Below are positions 17,494 to 25,824 of a stretch of 64,000 nt of DNA, in pieces. The DNA lies in assembly GCF_023701525.1 (NCBI RefSeq), contig NZ_JAMQAW010000030.1:124001-188000 (forward strand). Direction: 5' to 3'. Below the pieces are notes generated by a model that worked only from the letters and a program-made list of their open reading frames with translations, was not told the origin of the DNA and made no database searches. Made by a program: the position numbers and the translations under genes. The number at the start of each line of letters is the position of its first letter. Position 1 is the stretch's first letter. Origin of the DNA: Streptomyces albipurpureus. Lineage in GTDB: Bacteria > Actinomycetota > Actinomycetes > Streptomycetales > Streptomycetaceae.

Positions 17494-19347
17494 TCAGTCA
17501 GCCAACGGCAGATACACCCGATTCCCGCTGGCCGCGAACTCCTTGGACTTCTGAAGCATCCCCTCGGCGACCTCCGTATCGGTGCCCTGGGCGTTCCCAC
17601 CGCCGAACTGCTCATTGATGCTTCTGCTGATCTTCATCGAGCAGAATTTGGGGCCGCACATCGAGCAGAAGTGCGCGGTCTTCGCCGGCTCGGCCGGCAG
17701 TGTCTCATCGTGGAACTCCCTTGCCGTATCAGGGTCGAGGGCGAGATTGAACTGGTCTTCCCAGCGGAATTCAAAACGCGCGTCGGAAAGCGCGTCGTCC
17801 CACTCCTGGGCGCCCGGGTGCCCCTTGGCGAGATCGGCGGCATGGGCGGCGATCTTGTAGGTGATCACGCCGGTCTTGACGTCGTCCCGATTCGGCAGGC
17901 CGAGATGCTCTTTGGGCGTGACATAACACAGCATCGCCGTGCCCCACCAGGCAATCATTGCCGCTCCGATACCGGAGGTGATGTGGTCATACGCGGGAGC
18001 CACATCCGTGGTCAGCGGGCCAAGCGTGTAGAACGGGGCCTCTTCGCAGATTTCCTGCTGGAGGTCGATATTCTCTTTGATCTTGTGCATGGGGACATGA
18101 CCGGGACCTTCGATCATCGTCTGCACCTGAAAACGCTTTGCGATCCGGTTGAGTTCCCCCAGCGTGCGCAACTCGGCGAACTGGGCCTCGTCGTTGGCGT
18201 CCGCGATGGAACCGGGCCGTAGCCCATCGCCGAGCGAGTAGGTGACGTCGTAGGACGCGAGGATCTCGCACAGTTCCTCGAAGTTCTCGTACAGGAAGGA
18301 CTCTTTGTGGTGGGCCAGACACCAGGCCGCCATGATCGAGCCACCCCGGGAGACGATTCCCGTCTTACGGCGGGCGGTGAGGGGCACGTACCGCAGCAGC
18401 ACCCCGGCATGGACGGTCATATAGTCCACGCCCTGCTCAGCCTGCTCGATGATGGTGTCCTTGTAGATGTCCCAGTTCAGCTCCTCGGCCCGGCCGTCCA
18501 CCTTCTCCAAGGCCTGGTAGAGCGGGACCGTCCCGATCGGTACGGGAGAGTTGCGAAGCACCCACTCCCGGGTCGTATGGATATTGCGTCCGGTGGACAG
18601 GTCCATGACCGTGTCAGCGCCCCAGCGCGTCGCCCAGGTCATCTTGTCGACCTCTTCCTCGATGGAGGAGGTGACCGCCGAGTTGCCGATGTTGGCGTTG
18701 ACCTTCACCAGGAACCGCTTGCCGATGATCATCGGTTCGATCTCCGGGTGGTTGACGTTGGCCGGCAGCACGGCACGGCCCGCGGCGATCTCCTCCCGGA
18801 CGACTTCGGGAGAGACGTTCTCGCGGATCGCCACGTACTCCATCTCCGGAGTGATCTCACCCCTGCGGGCATACGCGAGTTGTGTCACGGCCCGACCGCC
18901 GCTGCCCCGGCGGGGCTGGCGCGGACGGCCGGGAAAGACCGCGTCGAGGTTCTTGAGACCGCCGCGCGGCGAGGTGTGCTTGAGGCCGTCGTCCTCGGGG
19001 CGCAGCGGGCGGCCCTCGTACTCCTCGGTGTCCCCGCGGCTGATGATCCAGTTCTCCCGCAGCGGCGGAAGACCACGGCGTACATCGGTATCGATGACGG
19101 GGTCGGTGTACGGGCCGGATGTGTCATACAGCGTCACATCCTTCCCATTGGTGAGGTGCACCTGCCGAACCGGCACCCGGAGATCGGGGCGTGAACCCTC
19201 GATGTACCCCTTGTGCCACCCCGGCTTGCGCCCGCTGACCTCGCTGACCTCAACGGGATCACCGGCCTCAGCGGGTGCGGTGATCCCGATCGGCTCGACC
19301 GACTCGACCAGATCGACGGCAGGCGTGCGTGCATCCTGAACGGCCAT
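17494..19347 (-). CDS. thiC: Phosphomethylpyrimidine synthase (thiamine biosynthesis)
   Basis: A 617-residue radical SAM enzyme that rearranges 5-aminoimidazole ribotide into HMP-P, the pyrimidine half of thiamine. The unusual ThiC cluster motif CSMCGPKFC (Cys-X2-Cys-X4-Cys) lies near residue 562. Conserved blocks include PVPIGTVPLYQAL, DYMTVHAGVLLRYVPLT, MIEGPGHVPMHKIKENI and FYTLGPLTTDVAPAYDHIT. Length matches the long bacterial ThiC form. It is a stand-alone gene preceded by a TPP riboswitch on the same strand, so expression should fall when thiamine pyrophosphate is plentiful. Confidence 0.97.
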   Translation of the reverse strand: MAVQDARTPAVDLVESVEPIGITAPAEAGDPVEVSEVSGRKPGWHKGYIEGSRPDLRVPVRQVHLTNGKDVTLYDTSGPYTDPVIDTDVRRGLPPLRENWIISRGDTEEYEGRPLRPEDDGLKHTSPRGGLKNLDAVFPGRPRQPRRGSGGRAVTQLAYARRGEITPEMEYVAIRENVSPEVVREEIAAGRAVLPANVNHPEIEPMIIGKRFLVKVNANIGNSAVTSSIEEEVDKMTWATRWGADTVMDLSTGRNIHTTREWVLRNSPVPIGTVPLYQALEKVDGRAEELNWDIYKDTIIEQAEQGVDYMTVHAGVLLRYVPLTARRKTGIVSRGGSIMAAWCLAHHKESFLYENFEELCEILASYDVTYSLGDGLRPGSIADANDEAQFAELRTLGELNRIAKRFQVQTMIEGPGHVPMHKIKENIDLQQEICEEAPFYTLGPLTTDVAPAYDHITSGIGAAMIAWWGTAMLCYVTPKEHLGLPNRDDVKTGVITYKIAAHAADLAKGHPGAQEWDDALSDARFEFRWEDQFNLALDPDTAREFHDETLPAEPAKTAHFCSMCGPKFCSMKISRSINEQFGGGNAQGTDTEVAEGMLQKSKEFAASGNRVYLPLAD

Positions 19348-19353
19348 AAGACC

Positions 19354-19488
19354 TACTCCCTACGCCGGCATTACCCGGTAACAGGTTCGGCGGTCGACGC
19401 AGCGGCTTCCGTCATGTCCCACTGGCTCAGGCCAGCCGGTCATACGGAGGTCAGCGCCCTCTCAGCCCGGTGCTCCGAGCTCCCGCGT
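19354..19488 (-). promoter_or_regulatory. TPP riboswitch (THI element) of thiC
   Basis: On the minus strand the leader contains CGGGCTGAGAGGG, the pyrimidine-sensing core, and about 90 bases later ACCTGTTACCGGGTAATGCC followed by GGCGTAGGGAGT, the pyrophosphate-sensing arm. Order, spacing and sequence match the thi-box consensus. It ends seven bases before the thiC ATG, so TPP binding probably hides the ribosome-binding site rather than only terminating transcription. Confidence 0.93.
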
Positions 19489-19567
19489 GTGCAAAGGTGC
19501 CACCACGCTAGCGCCCTTTCTGGCGCGCTGAACAGAGGCCCCCTGCCGTTCTTGCGATGATCGGTCG

Positions 19568-21259
19568 GTGACCTCTTCGCCACCCGACCCCCAGCAAGGA
19601 CCCGATCCCCAGTGGGGACCTCTCCCGGGGGAGTCTCACGGTCCACCACCAAAATCCCTGGGGCGCTCACAGGAGACACCCGGCTCCGGCGAGAACCCCG
19701 GCCCTCCGCGGCAGCGACCGATGCCTTCGTGGCGCGAACCGCAGGAGTGGGGAACCGGGCCTGTTCCCAGCCCGGCAGACGACCCTGGACACCCGCTTCC
19801 ACCCGGCCATGACCACGGCCACCCGCCCACTGGCTCACCTGGTCCTCCGGGCCACTCACATGGTCATTCGCATAGCCATGGACCCGCCGCACCCGTCTCC
19901 CGCCACCTTCGCAAGGTGATCGCGGCCGTGTTGATCCCCTTCGCCACCGCCGTCGTGGTGGGGCTGCTGATTCTCTGGCCGGGATCTGTTCCCGATTCCG
20001 AACGTTCCGGTGTGGGCCTGGCCCGACAGACCGAGCAGGGCAAGGTGACCAGCGTCGCCCAGGTCGACTGCAAGGACGTCAACGTCGCCCAGGCACCGCC
20101 GGGCGGGCTCACCACCCCTGGGGGGCGCGAAGCGGGCAGCTCACCCCAGGGGGAGTGCAAGAAGGCAAAGGTCGAGGTCTCCACGGGCAAGGACAAGGGG
20201 CGCGTCTTCACCGAGGTCGTCCCGCCCAATGCCTCACGGCAGTTGGAGAAGGGCCAGGGCGTCGTGGTGGCGTACGCGCCCGACGCACCGCGCGACCTCC
20301 AGTACGCGGTCATCGATGTGGAACGGTCCTTCCCCATGGCGGTCCTGGCGGGGATCTTCGCCCTTGCCGTGGTGCTGGTGGGGCGGATGCGCGGGGTGAT
20401 GGCCCTGATTGCGCTGATTATCTCGTTCGCCGTGCTGACGCTGTTCGTTCTGCCCGCGATCCTGGAAGGCTCCAATCCGCTGGTCGTCGCGGTGGTCGGG
20501 GCGAGCGCCATCATGTTGATCGCGCTCTATATGTGTCATGGGCTGACCGCGCGTACCTCGGTAGCCGTCCTCGGCACGCTGATCTCGCTGCTCCTCATCG
20601 GCCTGCTCGGCTCGCTCTTCATCGGCTGGGCACATCTCAGCGGCAACACCGATGACAACACCGGTCTCATTCACGGGCTCTACCCGGATATCGACATGAG
20701 TGGGCTGCTCCTGGCCGGAGTCCTCATCGGCTCGCTCGGGGTGCTCGACGATGTGACGGTGACCCAGACTTCGGCGGTCTGGGAGCTCCACCAGGCCGAT
20801 CCGCGCATGGGGCCCCGTGCGCTGTATCGCGCCGGTATCCGGATCGGCCGCGACCACATCGCCTCCGTGGTCAATACGCTGGTCCTCGCTTACGCCGGCG
20901 CCGCACTACCGCTGCTGCTCCTCTTCTCGATCGCGCAGAGCAGTGTGGGAACGGTCGCCAACAGCGAGCTCGTGGCGGAGGAGATCGTACGAACACTGAT
21001 CGGGTCGATCGGCCTTGTCGCATCCGTGCCGGTGACCACGGCGCTCGCGGCGCTCGTGGTCTCCGCCGATCGCCCGGCGTCCGGTGATCGCCACGCCACT
21101 GGCGGGCTGAGCGGTGCGCCCGCCCCCGGTGGGGTGGGCGCACCCCGCAACGCGGCGGCCCAGACGGCCGAGCCCACCGGATCGCGAAGCGGAGGGGGGT
21201 TGCTCGGCGAGGGCGGGCCCTTGGGACGCGGGGGCAAGGGGCGCCGCCGTAAGAAGTAG
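19568..21259 (+). CDS. YibE/F-family multi-pass membrane protein
   Basis: A 563-residue protein. Residues 1-~110 are a Pro/Gly/His-rich cytosolic segment with many HGH and HSH repeats. A membrane helix follows (VIAAVLIPFATAVVVGLLIL), then a ~150-residue soluble domain. About seven membrane helices run from ~255 to 505, with the YibE/F signature LYPDIDMSGLLLAGVLIGSLGVLDDVTVTQTS and WELHQADP. The function of this family is not established; transport has been suggested. The His-rich N-terminus could bind metal ions. The start is GTG at 19568-19570. Divergent from thiC, convergent with ssgA. Confidence 0.82.
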   Translation: MTSSPPDPQQGPDPQWGPLPGESHGPPPKSLGRSQETPGSGENPGPPRQRPMPSWREPQEWGTGPVPSPADDPGHPLPPGHDHGHPPTGSPGPPGHSHGHSHSHGPAAPVSRHLRKVIAAVLIPFATAVVVGLLILWPGSVPDSERSGVGLARQTEQGKVTSVAQVDCKDVNVAQAPPGGLTTPGGREAGSSPQGECKKAKVEVSTGKDKGRVFTEVVPPNASRQLEKGQGVVVAYAPDAPRDLQYAVIDVERSFPMAVLAGIFALAVVLVGRMRGVMALIALIISFAVLTLFVLPAILEGSNPLVVAVVGASAIMLIALYMCHGLTARTSVAVLGTLISLLLIGLLGSLFIGWAHLSGNTDDNTGLIHGLYPDIDMSGLLLAGVLIGSLGVLDDVTVTQTSAVWELHQADPRMGPRALYRAGIRIGRDHIASVVNTLVLAYAGAALPLLLLFSIAQSSVGTVANSELVAEEIVRTLIGSIGLVASVPVTTALAALVVSADRPASGDRHATGGLSGAPAPGGVGAPRNAAAQTAEPTGSRSGGGLLGEGGPLGRGGKGRRRKK

Positions 21260-21318
21260 TGGTGTAGCGCCCCACCCATCGGTGGCCCGCCCAGCTCCCT
21301 CGACGCCCGCCCCGCCCC

Positions 21319-21753
21319 TCAGCCCGCGTTCTCCTCGGCCAGGATGTCCTTGAGCGCCTTGTCGAGATTGCCCTCGAAGTCAGCGAAGGTGCGCTCCTGC
21401 CCCAGTGGGACCAGCCTGTCGGTGCGATCGAGGAAGGCCACCACCGGTGCCGTCCGCACATGGAACAGGGCTCTGTCACCGGTCACTTGAAGCCGGATGG
21501 CGATATCCGCGAGCTCCTCCGGGCCGGTCGGAGCGATATGGACATCGCCGTCACCGCTCGGCCCCAGGACGCCGTCCAGTAGGAGATCTCGGCTGAAGGC
21601 CCAGGTCACAGGCGTATCTCCAGGGAGATGGAAGGTCATCCGCACGGCGTACGGATCATCCGTCTCATACCGGAGCTCCACCGGAATCCGGAACGACAGC
21701 TCCTCGGAGACAACGAAACTCATCAAGACCTCTGCCTGGACCGACTCGCGCAT
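21319..21753 (-). CDS. ssgA: SsgA, activator of sporulation-specific cell division
   Basis: A 144-residue SsgA-like protein. The conserved core MSFVVSEELSFRIPVELRY then DPYAVRMTFHLPGDTPVTWA, SGDGDVHI and TPEELADI-type segments, plus VAFLDRTDRLVPLGQE, is the SsgA signature, and the C-terminus ends ILAEENAG as in known SsgA proteins. SsgA is a small actinobacterial protein that marks future septum sites in aerial hyphae and recruits SsgB/FtsZ. The ATG at 21753 has GGAG six bases upstream; a second ATG ten codons in (21723) is an alternative giving 134 residues. The adjacent ssgR on the same strand encodes its known activator. Confidence 0.94.
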   Translation of the reverse strand: MRESVQAEVLMSFVVSEELSFRIPVELRYETDDPYAVRMTFHLPGDTPVTWAFSRDLLLDGVLGPSGDGDVHIAPTGPEELADIAIRLQVTGDRALFHVRTAPVVAFLDRTDRLVPLGQERTFADFEGNLDKALKDILAEENAG

Positions 21754-21873
21754 CGTCTACTCCGCAGTGAATGAAGCCCGCTGAAAGCCTGCCAAAAACG
21801 GCCAGGAATGATCCCCCTGACCCTCTTGCCGTAATCGTGCTGCACACGCTAGAGGACTACAAGGAGTGATTTT

Positions 21874-22641
21874 TCAGATACTGATAGAGAACGCCAGCGT
21901 GTTGAGCAGCTCTCCCACTCCTTTGCGTAGTTGTTCGATCGCTGGGAGCAACCTCTCCTCCTGATGGAGGGGTAGAGAAATCGCCATTGCTGCCGCGCTT
22001 GATCCGACGGTGATCGGGATGGCGGCGCAGACCGTACCGAGCGCGTACTCCTGCCGCTCGATGACCGGTTGCATACGCCCGGTCGCGGCAAGCCGCTCCC
22101 GCAGCGCGCGGCGGTCGGGTACGGAGTACCGCGTCACCGGCTGAACCGGGTGCCGATCCAGATGATCGCCGAGCGCTGCCGCATCAAGCTGACTCAGCAG
22201 GCACTGGCCCACCGCGTGCGCATGCCCGGTCTCACGGAAGTTGGCCCACTCGGCGACAGCCGGCGCATAGGGGCTGTCGGCGACGGCGACCAGATCGATC
22301 TCGCCCTCGCGGTAGTGGGCGAAGTAGACGGGCACTCCCAGCGCGTCCCGCCAGTGCTGGAGCGACTCCTCAAGTTTGCTGCGACGATTCTGCACAGTCC
22401 CCGCAACGGCGAGCAGCCCGACCGCGGCACCGAGGACGAACACGCCCTTCTCCCGGCGGAGATAGCCCTCATGGGTCAGTGTGCGCAGCAGATGGTAGGC
22501 GGTGGGGAGGGGGATTCCCGCCTCCCTCGCCAACTGCTTGGCCGGCGCACCGTCCCGATGGGAGGCCGCCGCCTCCAGCAGCCTGAGCGCCCGCTGCACA
22601 GAAGTGATCAGTGTGGGGGGAGCATGCGAAGCTGTGGCCAT
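21874..22641 (-). CDS. ssgR: SsgR, IclR-family activator of ssgA
   Basis: A 255-residue IclR-type regulator: winged helix at ~10-75 (LITSVQRALRLLEAAASH, AKQLAREAGIPLPTAYHLLRTLTHEGYL) and a GAF-like effector domain at ~85-250. Position directly upstream of ssgA and family membership identify it as SsgR, the developmental activator required for ssgA transcription in S. coelicolor. The 120-base gap between the two genes must carry the ssgA promoter and the SsgR binding site; I see no clear palindrome in it. Confidence 0.9.
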   Translation of the reverse strand: MATASHAPPTLITSVQRALRLLEAAASHRDGAPAKQLAREAGIPLPTAYHLLRTLTHEGYLRREKGVFVLGAAVGLLAVAGTVQNRRSKLEESLQHWRDALGVPVYFAHYREGEIDLVAVADSPYAPAVAEWANFRETGHAHAVGQCLLSQLDAAALGDHLDRHPVQPVTRYSVPDRRALRERLAATGRMQPVIERQEYALGTVCAAIPITVGSSAAAMAISLPLHQEERLLPAIEQLRKGVGELLNTLAFSISI

Positions 22642-22665
22642 AGGTCAACCCCCAGGCATGGTTAC

Positions 22666-22700
22666 GGGCGCTGCGCCCGCCCGCGGGGGCCGCCCCCGCG
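22666..22700 (-). terminator. Double hairpin downstream of the DUF5326 gene
   Basis: Two adjacent perfect stems: GGGCGC-T-GCGCCC at 22666-22678 and CGCGGGGGC-C-GCCCCCGCG at 22682-22700. The loops are one base, so the real structures would be slightly opened. Together they lie ~150 bases after the minus-strand gene ending at 22850 and just upstream of ssgR, insulating the two. Confidence 0.55.
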
Positions 22701-22849
22701 CGCCCGCCGCACGGACGCCCCGAGAGCCTCCCAACAGAGAGGCGTTCCCGGGGTCCTGGGGCGGCTTGCCACTGTAATGGCCGTACGGCTGGAGAGACCT
22801 GGGTTCGACGGGTGTTCCCCCAGCCGGGTTAACACTCTGCCGGCAGCGG

Positions 22850-23068
22850 CTACCAGTCCCCTCGCGAGTTCGACGAAGCGGTGAACTTCCGTACGACGAA
22901 GATGAGTCCGGCGACCAGCGCGACAAAGATCAGTGCCTTGAAGAGCAGACCGATGACAAACCCGACGACATTCGCGATCAGCCCGCCGAACACGGCCAAG
23001 ACGATGACGGGAACCGCGACCCACTTCACCCACCAGGGCAGCCGAGTGAACATTTCCCGCATGGCCAT
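22850..23068 (-). CDS. Small DUF5326-type membrane protein
   Basis: A 72-residue protein: MAMREMFTRLPWWVKWVAVPV, two closely spaced hydrophobic helices (VPVIVLAVFGGLIANVVGFV and IGLLFKALIFVALVAGLIFVV), then RKFTASSNSRGDW. This matches a small actinobacterial membrane family of unknown role. The ATG at 23066-23068 has AGAGGT seven bases upstream; an ATG two codons later is also possible. A longer start at 23098 lacks a ribosome-binding site. Monocistronic on the minus strand. Confidence 0.8.
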   Translation of the reverse strand: MAMREMFTRLPWWVKWVAVPVIVLAVFGGLIANVVGFVIGLLFKALIFVALVAGLIFVVRKFTASSNSRGDW

Positions 23069-23280
23069 GGCCTTACCTCTTTCTCCTCTGTACTTCACCG
23101 GCGCACCGGATGCTCCTGAGCTTCTCAGGTTCCGGTTGAGCCCTCTGACTGCTGTCTTCGATGCTAGGAGGACGGATGGGGTGAACGGGGGCCCAGTAGC
23201 CCTTGTTCTCCCCTGACCGGCCCCCTAGGGACCCCGTAGGCCCGGCGTCCGCTCACGGCAGGAGATCGGGGTGGGCGGTC

Positions 23281-23598
23281 TCAGCTCTCGGGGGGAGAGA
23301 AGACCACCAGCACCCGAAGGTCCTCGGTGATGTGGTGGAACTTATGGGGTACTCCCGCTGGGACATAGACCACACTGCCGCGTCCCACCTGCGTCGTCTC
23401 CATGCCCACGGTGATGGCGGCGCGACCGCTGACGACGAAGTAGACCTCGTCCTCGGTGTGTGGCAACTGCGGATCGAGATCTCCCTTGTCGAGGGCGTAG
23501 AGGCCGGCCGACATATTCCGCTCGCGCAGGAACTGGAGGTACGCGCCGTCATTGGCGGCCCGCTCGGCCTCCAGCTCATCCAGTCGGAATGCCTTCAT
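23281..23598 (-). CDS. Cupin-domain protein
   Basis: A 105-residue single-domain cupin. Motif 1 reads LPHTEDEVYFVVSGRAAITVG and motif 2 VVYVPAGVPHKFHHI. The His, Glu and second His metal ligands are present, so it probably binds a divalent metal; the reaction, if any, is unknown. Many such small cupins are putative sugar or aromatic-metabolite binding proteins. It is divergent from the phage-holin-like gene across 51 bases that contain a perfect 7-bp inverted repeat. Confidence 0.85.
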   Translation of the reverse strand: MKAFRLDELEAERAANDGAYLQFLRERNMSAGLYALDKGDLDPQLPHTEDEVYFVVSGRAAITVGMETTQVGRGSVVYVPAGVPHKFHHITEDLRVLVVFSPPES

Positions 23599-23624
23599 CG
23601 TCTATCCGCCCCTGCCATCGGTCC

Positions 23625-23643
23625 GATCGTGTCTGTCACGATC
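23625..23643. promoter_or_regulatory. Inverted repeat in the short divergent promoter between cupin and holin-like genes
   Basis: GATCGTG (23625-23631) and CACGATC (23637-23643) are exact complements separated by five bases, seven bases before the plus-strand start. It could be a shared operator or a leader hairpin. No regulator can be assigned. Confidence 0.4.
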
Positions 23644-23649
23644 AGAGAC

Positions 23650-24027
23650 ATGATGAACTTTCTCGTCAAGACGATCGCCAACGCGGTGGCCCTGGCCGTC
23701 GCCATCTGGTTGATCTCGGACATCACACTGACCGGCGACAGCACCGGCAGGAAAGCACTGGCCCTGATCGTTGTGGCCCTGATCTTCGGGCTGGTCAACG
23801 TTGTCGTCAAGCCGATCGTGCAGCTGCTGACAGTGCCGTTGTTCATCCTCACGCTGGGGCTGATCACGCTGGTCGTCAATGCTCTGATGCTGCTCCTGAC
23901 CTCTTGGCTGGCCGACAAACTGGATCTGAACTTCCACGTCGAGGGTTTCTGGACCGCCGTTCTCGGTGGCCTGATCATCTCGGTCGTCTCCTGGGCCCTC
24001 AATGTTGCCCTGCCCGACAAGGAGTGA
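23650..24027 (+). CDS. Phage-holin-4_2-like membrane protein
   Basis: A 125-residue protein made almost entirely of four membrane helices: FLVKTIANAVALAVAIWLI, ALALIVVALIFGLVNVVVKPI, FILTLGLITLVVNALMLLL and AVLGGLIISVVSWAL. The GLVNVVVKPI...LPLFILTLGL-type spacing is characteristic of the DUF360/phage holin 4_2 family, which despite the name is a chromosomal membrane protein of unknown function. ATG codons at 23650 and 23653 are both possible starts. Confidence 0.82.
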   Translation: MMNFLVKTIANAVALAVAIWLISDITLTGDSTGRKALALIVVALIFGLVNVVVKPIVQLLTVPLFILTLGLITLVVNALMLLLTSWLADKLDLNFHVEGFWTAVLGGLIISVVSWALNVALPDKE

Positions 24028-24151
24028 CCCACAGGGAGTGACCGCCAATGACCAGGGCGCCCGGGAATCCGCCCGCGATGGTGACCGAACGGCGGGGGCT
24101 GACCCGACAAGGGCCGAGCACCCCAGGTAGAGCAAGGACTGAAGGCACTCG

Positions 24152-25303
24152 ATGAACAGCACAGAAGGCCCTGGAGACGGAACACGGGCGGTACGGGCAG
24201 GGCTTCCCGAGCCGGTGAAGTACGAGCCGACCCTGCCGGGGCCGGTCTTCGCCGCCCATTTCCATCTACCCGGTGAGCCAACCGGTCCCTACACCTACGG
24301 TCGCGACTCCAACCCCACCTGGACCCATCTGGAGCGGGCGATAGGCGAGCTGGAATCGCCGGGGCGACCCGTGGAGACCGTGACCTTCGCGTCCGGGATG
24401 GCGGCGATCTCGGCCGTGCTCTTCTCCCAGCTCAGGACCGGGGACGCGGTGGTGCTTCCCAACGATGGCTATCAGGCGCTGCCCCTGGTGCGCGAACAGC
24501 TGGAGGCGTACGGGATCGAGGTCAGGACCGCACCGACGCGCGATGACGCCCAGTTGTCCGTGCTGGAGGGCGCACGGCTCCTGTGGATCGAGACACCGTC
24601 GAATCCGGGCCTCGACGTGTGCGACATCCAGCGCCTCGTGGAAGCGGCACATCAAACGGGTGCCCTGGTAGCCGTCGACAACACCCTGGCGACACCGCTG
24701 GGCCAGCGCCCGCTGGAGTTGGGAGCCGACTTCGCGGTGGCCAGTGACACCAAGGGGCTCACCGGACACGGAGATCTCCTACTCGGCCATGTGAGCTGCC
24801 GGGACTCCGTCCTGGCAGAGGGCGTACGACGGTGGCGCAAGGTGGTTGGCGCCATTCCAGGGCCCATGGAAGCCTGGCTCGCTCACCGTTCGCTGGCCAC
24901 CCTCCAACTGCGGATCGAGCGCAGCTGCGCCAATGCGCTGGCGCTCGCGCAGGCCTTGGATGATCGCGGTGAGGTGTCGGGACTGCGGTACCCGGGCCTT
25001 CCCACTGATCCTTCGTATCCGCTGGCCACCCGACAGATGAAGCGCTTTGGGGGAATCGTCTCCTTCGTTCTTCCCGACCGTGCGCACGCGGAGCGATTCC
25101 TGGACGCGTTGAGGCTGGTGGACGACGCCACGAGCTTCGGCGGGGTGCGCTCGACGGCAGAACGCCGTGGACGCTGGGGCGGGGACGCCGTGCCTGAGGG
25201 CTTCATCCGACTCTCAGCGGGCGCGGAGGACACCGAAGACCTCGTGGCCGATGCGCTGCGGGCACTGGATGAGGCACTCCCGGGGTCGACCACCGCGAGC
25301 TAA
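24152..25303 (+). CDS. Cys/Met-metabolism PLP enzyme (cystathionine gamma-lyase/synthase-like)
   Basis: A 383-residue fold-type I PLP protein. Family markers: GPYTYGRDSNPTW, FASGMAAISAVLF (phosphate grip), LWIETPSNPGLDVCDI, VAVDNTLATP and SDTKGLTGHGD, where the Lys near residue 200 is the Schiff base, and RYPGLPTDP and GGIVSFVL near the end. The family catalyses beta/gamma elimination or replacement on cystathionine, homocysteine or methionine. The specific reaction is not predictable from sequence; annotation as cystathionine gamma-lyase is usual. It is 124 bases downstream of the holin-like gene, on the same strand. Confidence 0.87.
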   Translation: MNSTEGPGDGTRAVRAGLPEPVKYEPTLPGPVFAAHFHLPGEPTGPYTYGRDSNPTWTHLERAIGELESPGRPVETVTFASGMAAISAVLFSQLRTGDAVVLPNDGYQALPLVREQLEAYGIEVRTAPTRDDAQLSVLEGARLLWIETPSNPGLDVCDIQRLVEAAHQTGALVAVDNTLATPLGQRPLELGADFAVASDTKGLTGHGDLLLGHVSCRDSVLAEGVRRWRKVVGAIPGPMEAWLAHRSLATLQLRIERSCANALALAQALDDRGEVSGLRYPGLPTDPSYPLATRQMKRFGGIVSFVLPDRAHAERFLDALRLVDDATSFGGVRSTAERRGRWGGDAVPEGFIRLSAGAEDTEDLVADALRALDEALPGSTTAS

Positions 25304-25824
25304 CCGCAGCGGTGCTCAGCGCTACGCCCCACCGCCGCCTTTCCCATCCAGGCGCGGTGACACGCCCGGGCGGGAAGGGATCGACCGGACAGGCCGGATG
25401 GACCGGATGGACCGGATGGACCGGATGGAGATCGACAGGACCCAGATCACGCGATTCCAGATCACCGGCAGGAGGGCGGAATGGAAGAGCGGAACGGGAG
25501 AACGCTTACGGCCCGGCGCGACTGCGACCTGAGGGCGGTACGGAGACCGGTGCGAGAAGCCATGCGCAGGGGTGCCGAGGATCGGGCAACCACGCGTGCC
25601 AGGCGACCGGGGGCAGGGGCCAGACCGCCCCTGGGATGGTGGCGGGCGGTCCGAACCTCCCCCCCTCGTGGCTCGGACCGCCCCGGTTCGTCCCCCCGAA
25701 GAACCGCGCGACCCAGGCTAGTTGACTCTGCGTCAGTGTCCAATCACAGTAGCGACAGAGACCTATCGACATATTTATAGTTATCCGATCCGGAGGCGTC
25801 GTCGGTCGAGAGGGGCGGCTCGAC
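25304..25824. other. Gene-free stretch upstream of the LysR gene, with a 9-bp tandem repeat
   Basis: Open frames across this stretch on both strands are Arg/Gly/Pro-rich and without family character, so I do not call a gene. It contains the four-copy tandem repeat at 25394-25429. The last 100 bases (25720-25824) are markedly AT-richer (ACATATTTATAGTTATCC) and are the likely LysR promoter. Confidence 0.5.
25394..25429. repeat. Four perfect tandem copies of CCGGATGGA
   Basis: Units at 25394, 25403, 25412 and 25421, each nine bases, identical. The nine-base period keeps a reading frame (Met-Asp-Arg), but no credible gene spans it. Confidence 0.85.

Noticed and set aside
22780..22830. GGGTTCGA stretch suggesting a tRNA T-arm
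   Set aside because: No acceptor, D or anticodon arms can be folded around it.
23650..24027. Phage-holin annotation as evidence of a prophage
   Set aside because: The family is a common chromosomal membrane protein, and no other phage genes or attachment sites lie nearby.
25312..25725. Several open frames across the CCGGATGGA repeat
   Set aside because: Arg/Gly/Pro-rich on both strands, no ribosome-binding site, no family resemblance; treated as non-coding.
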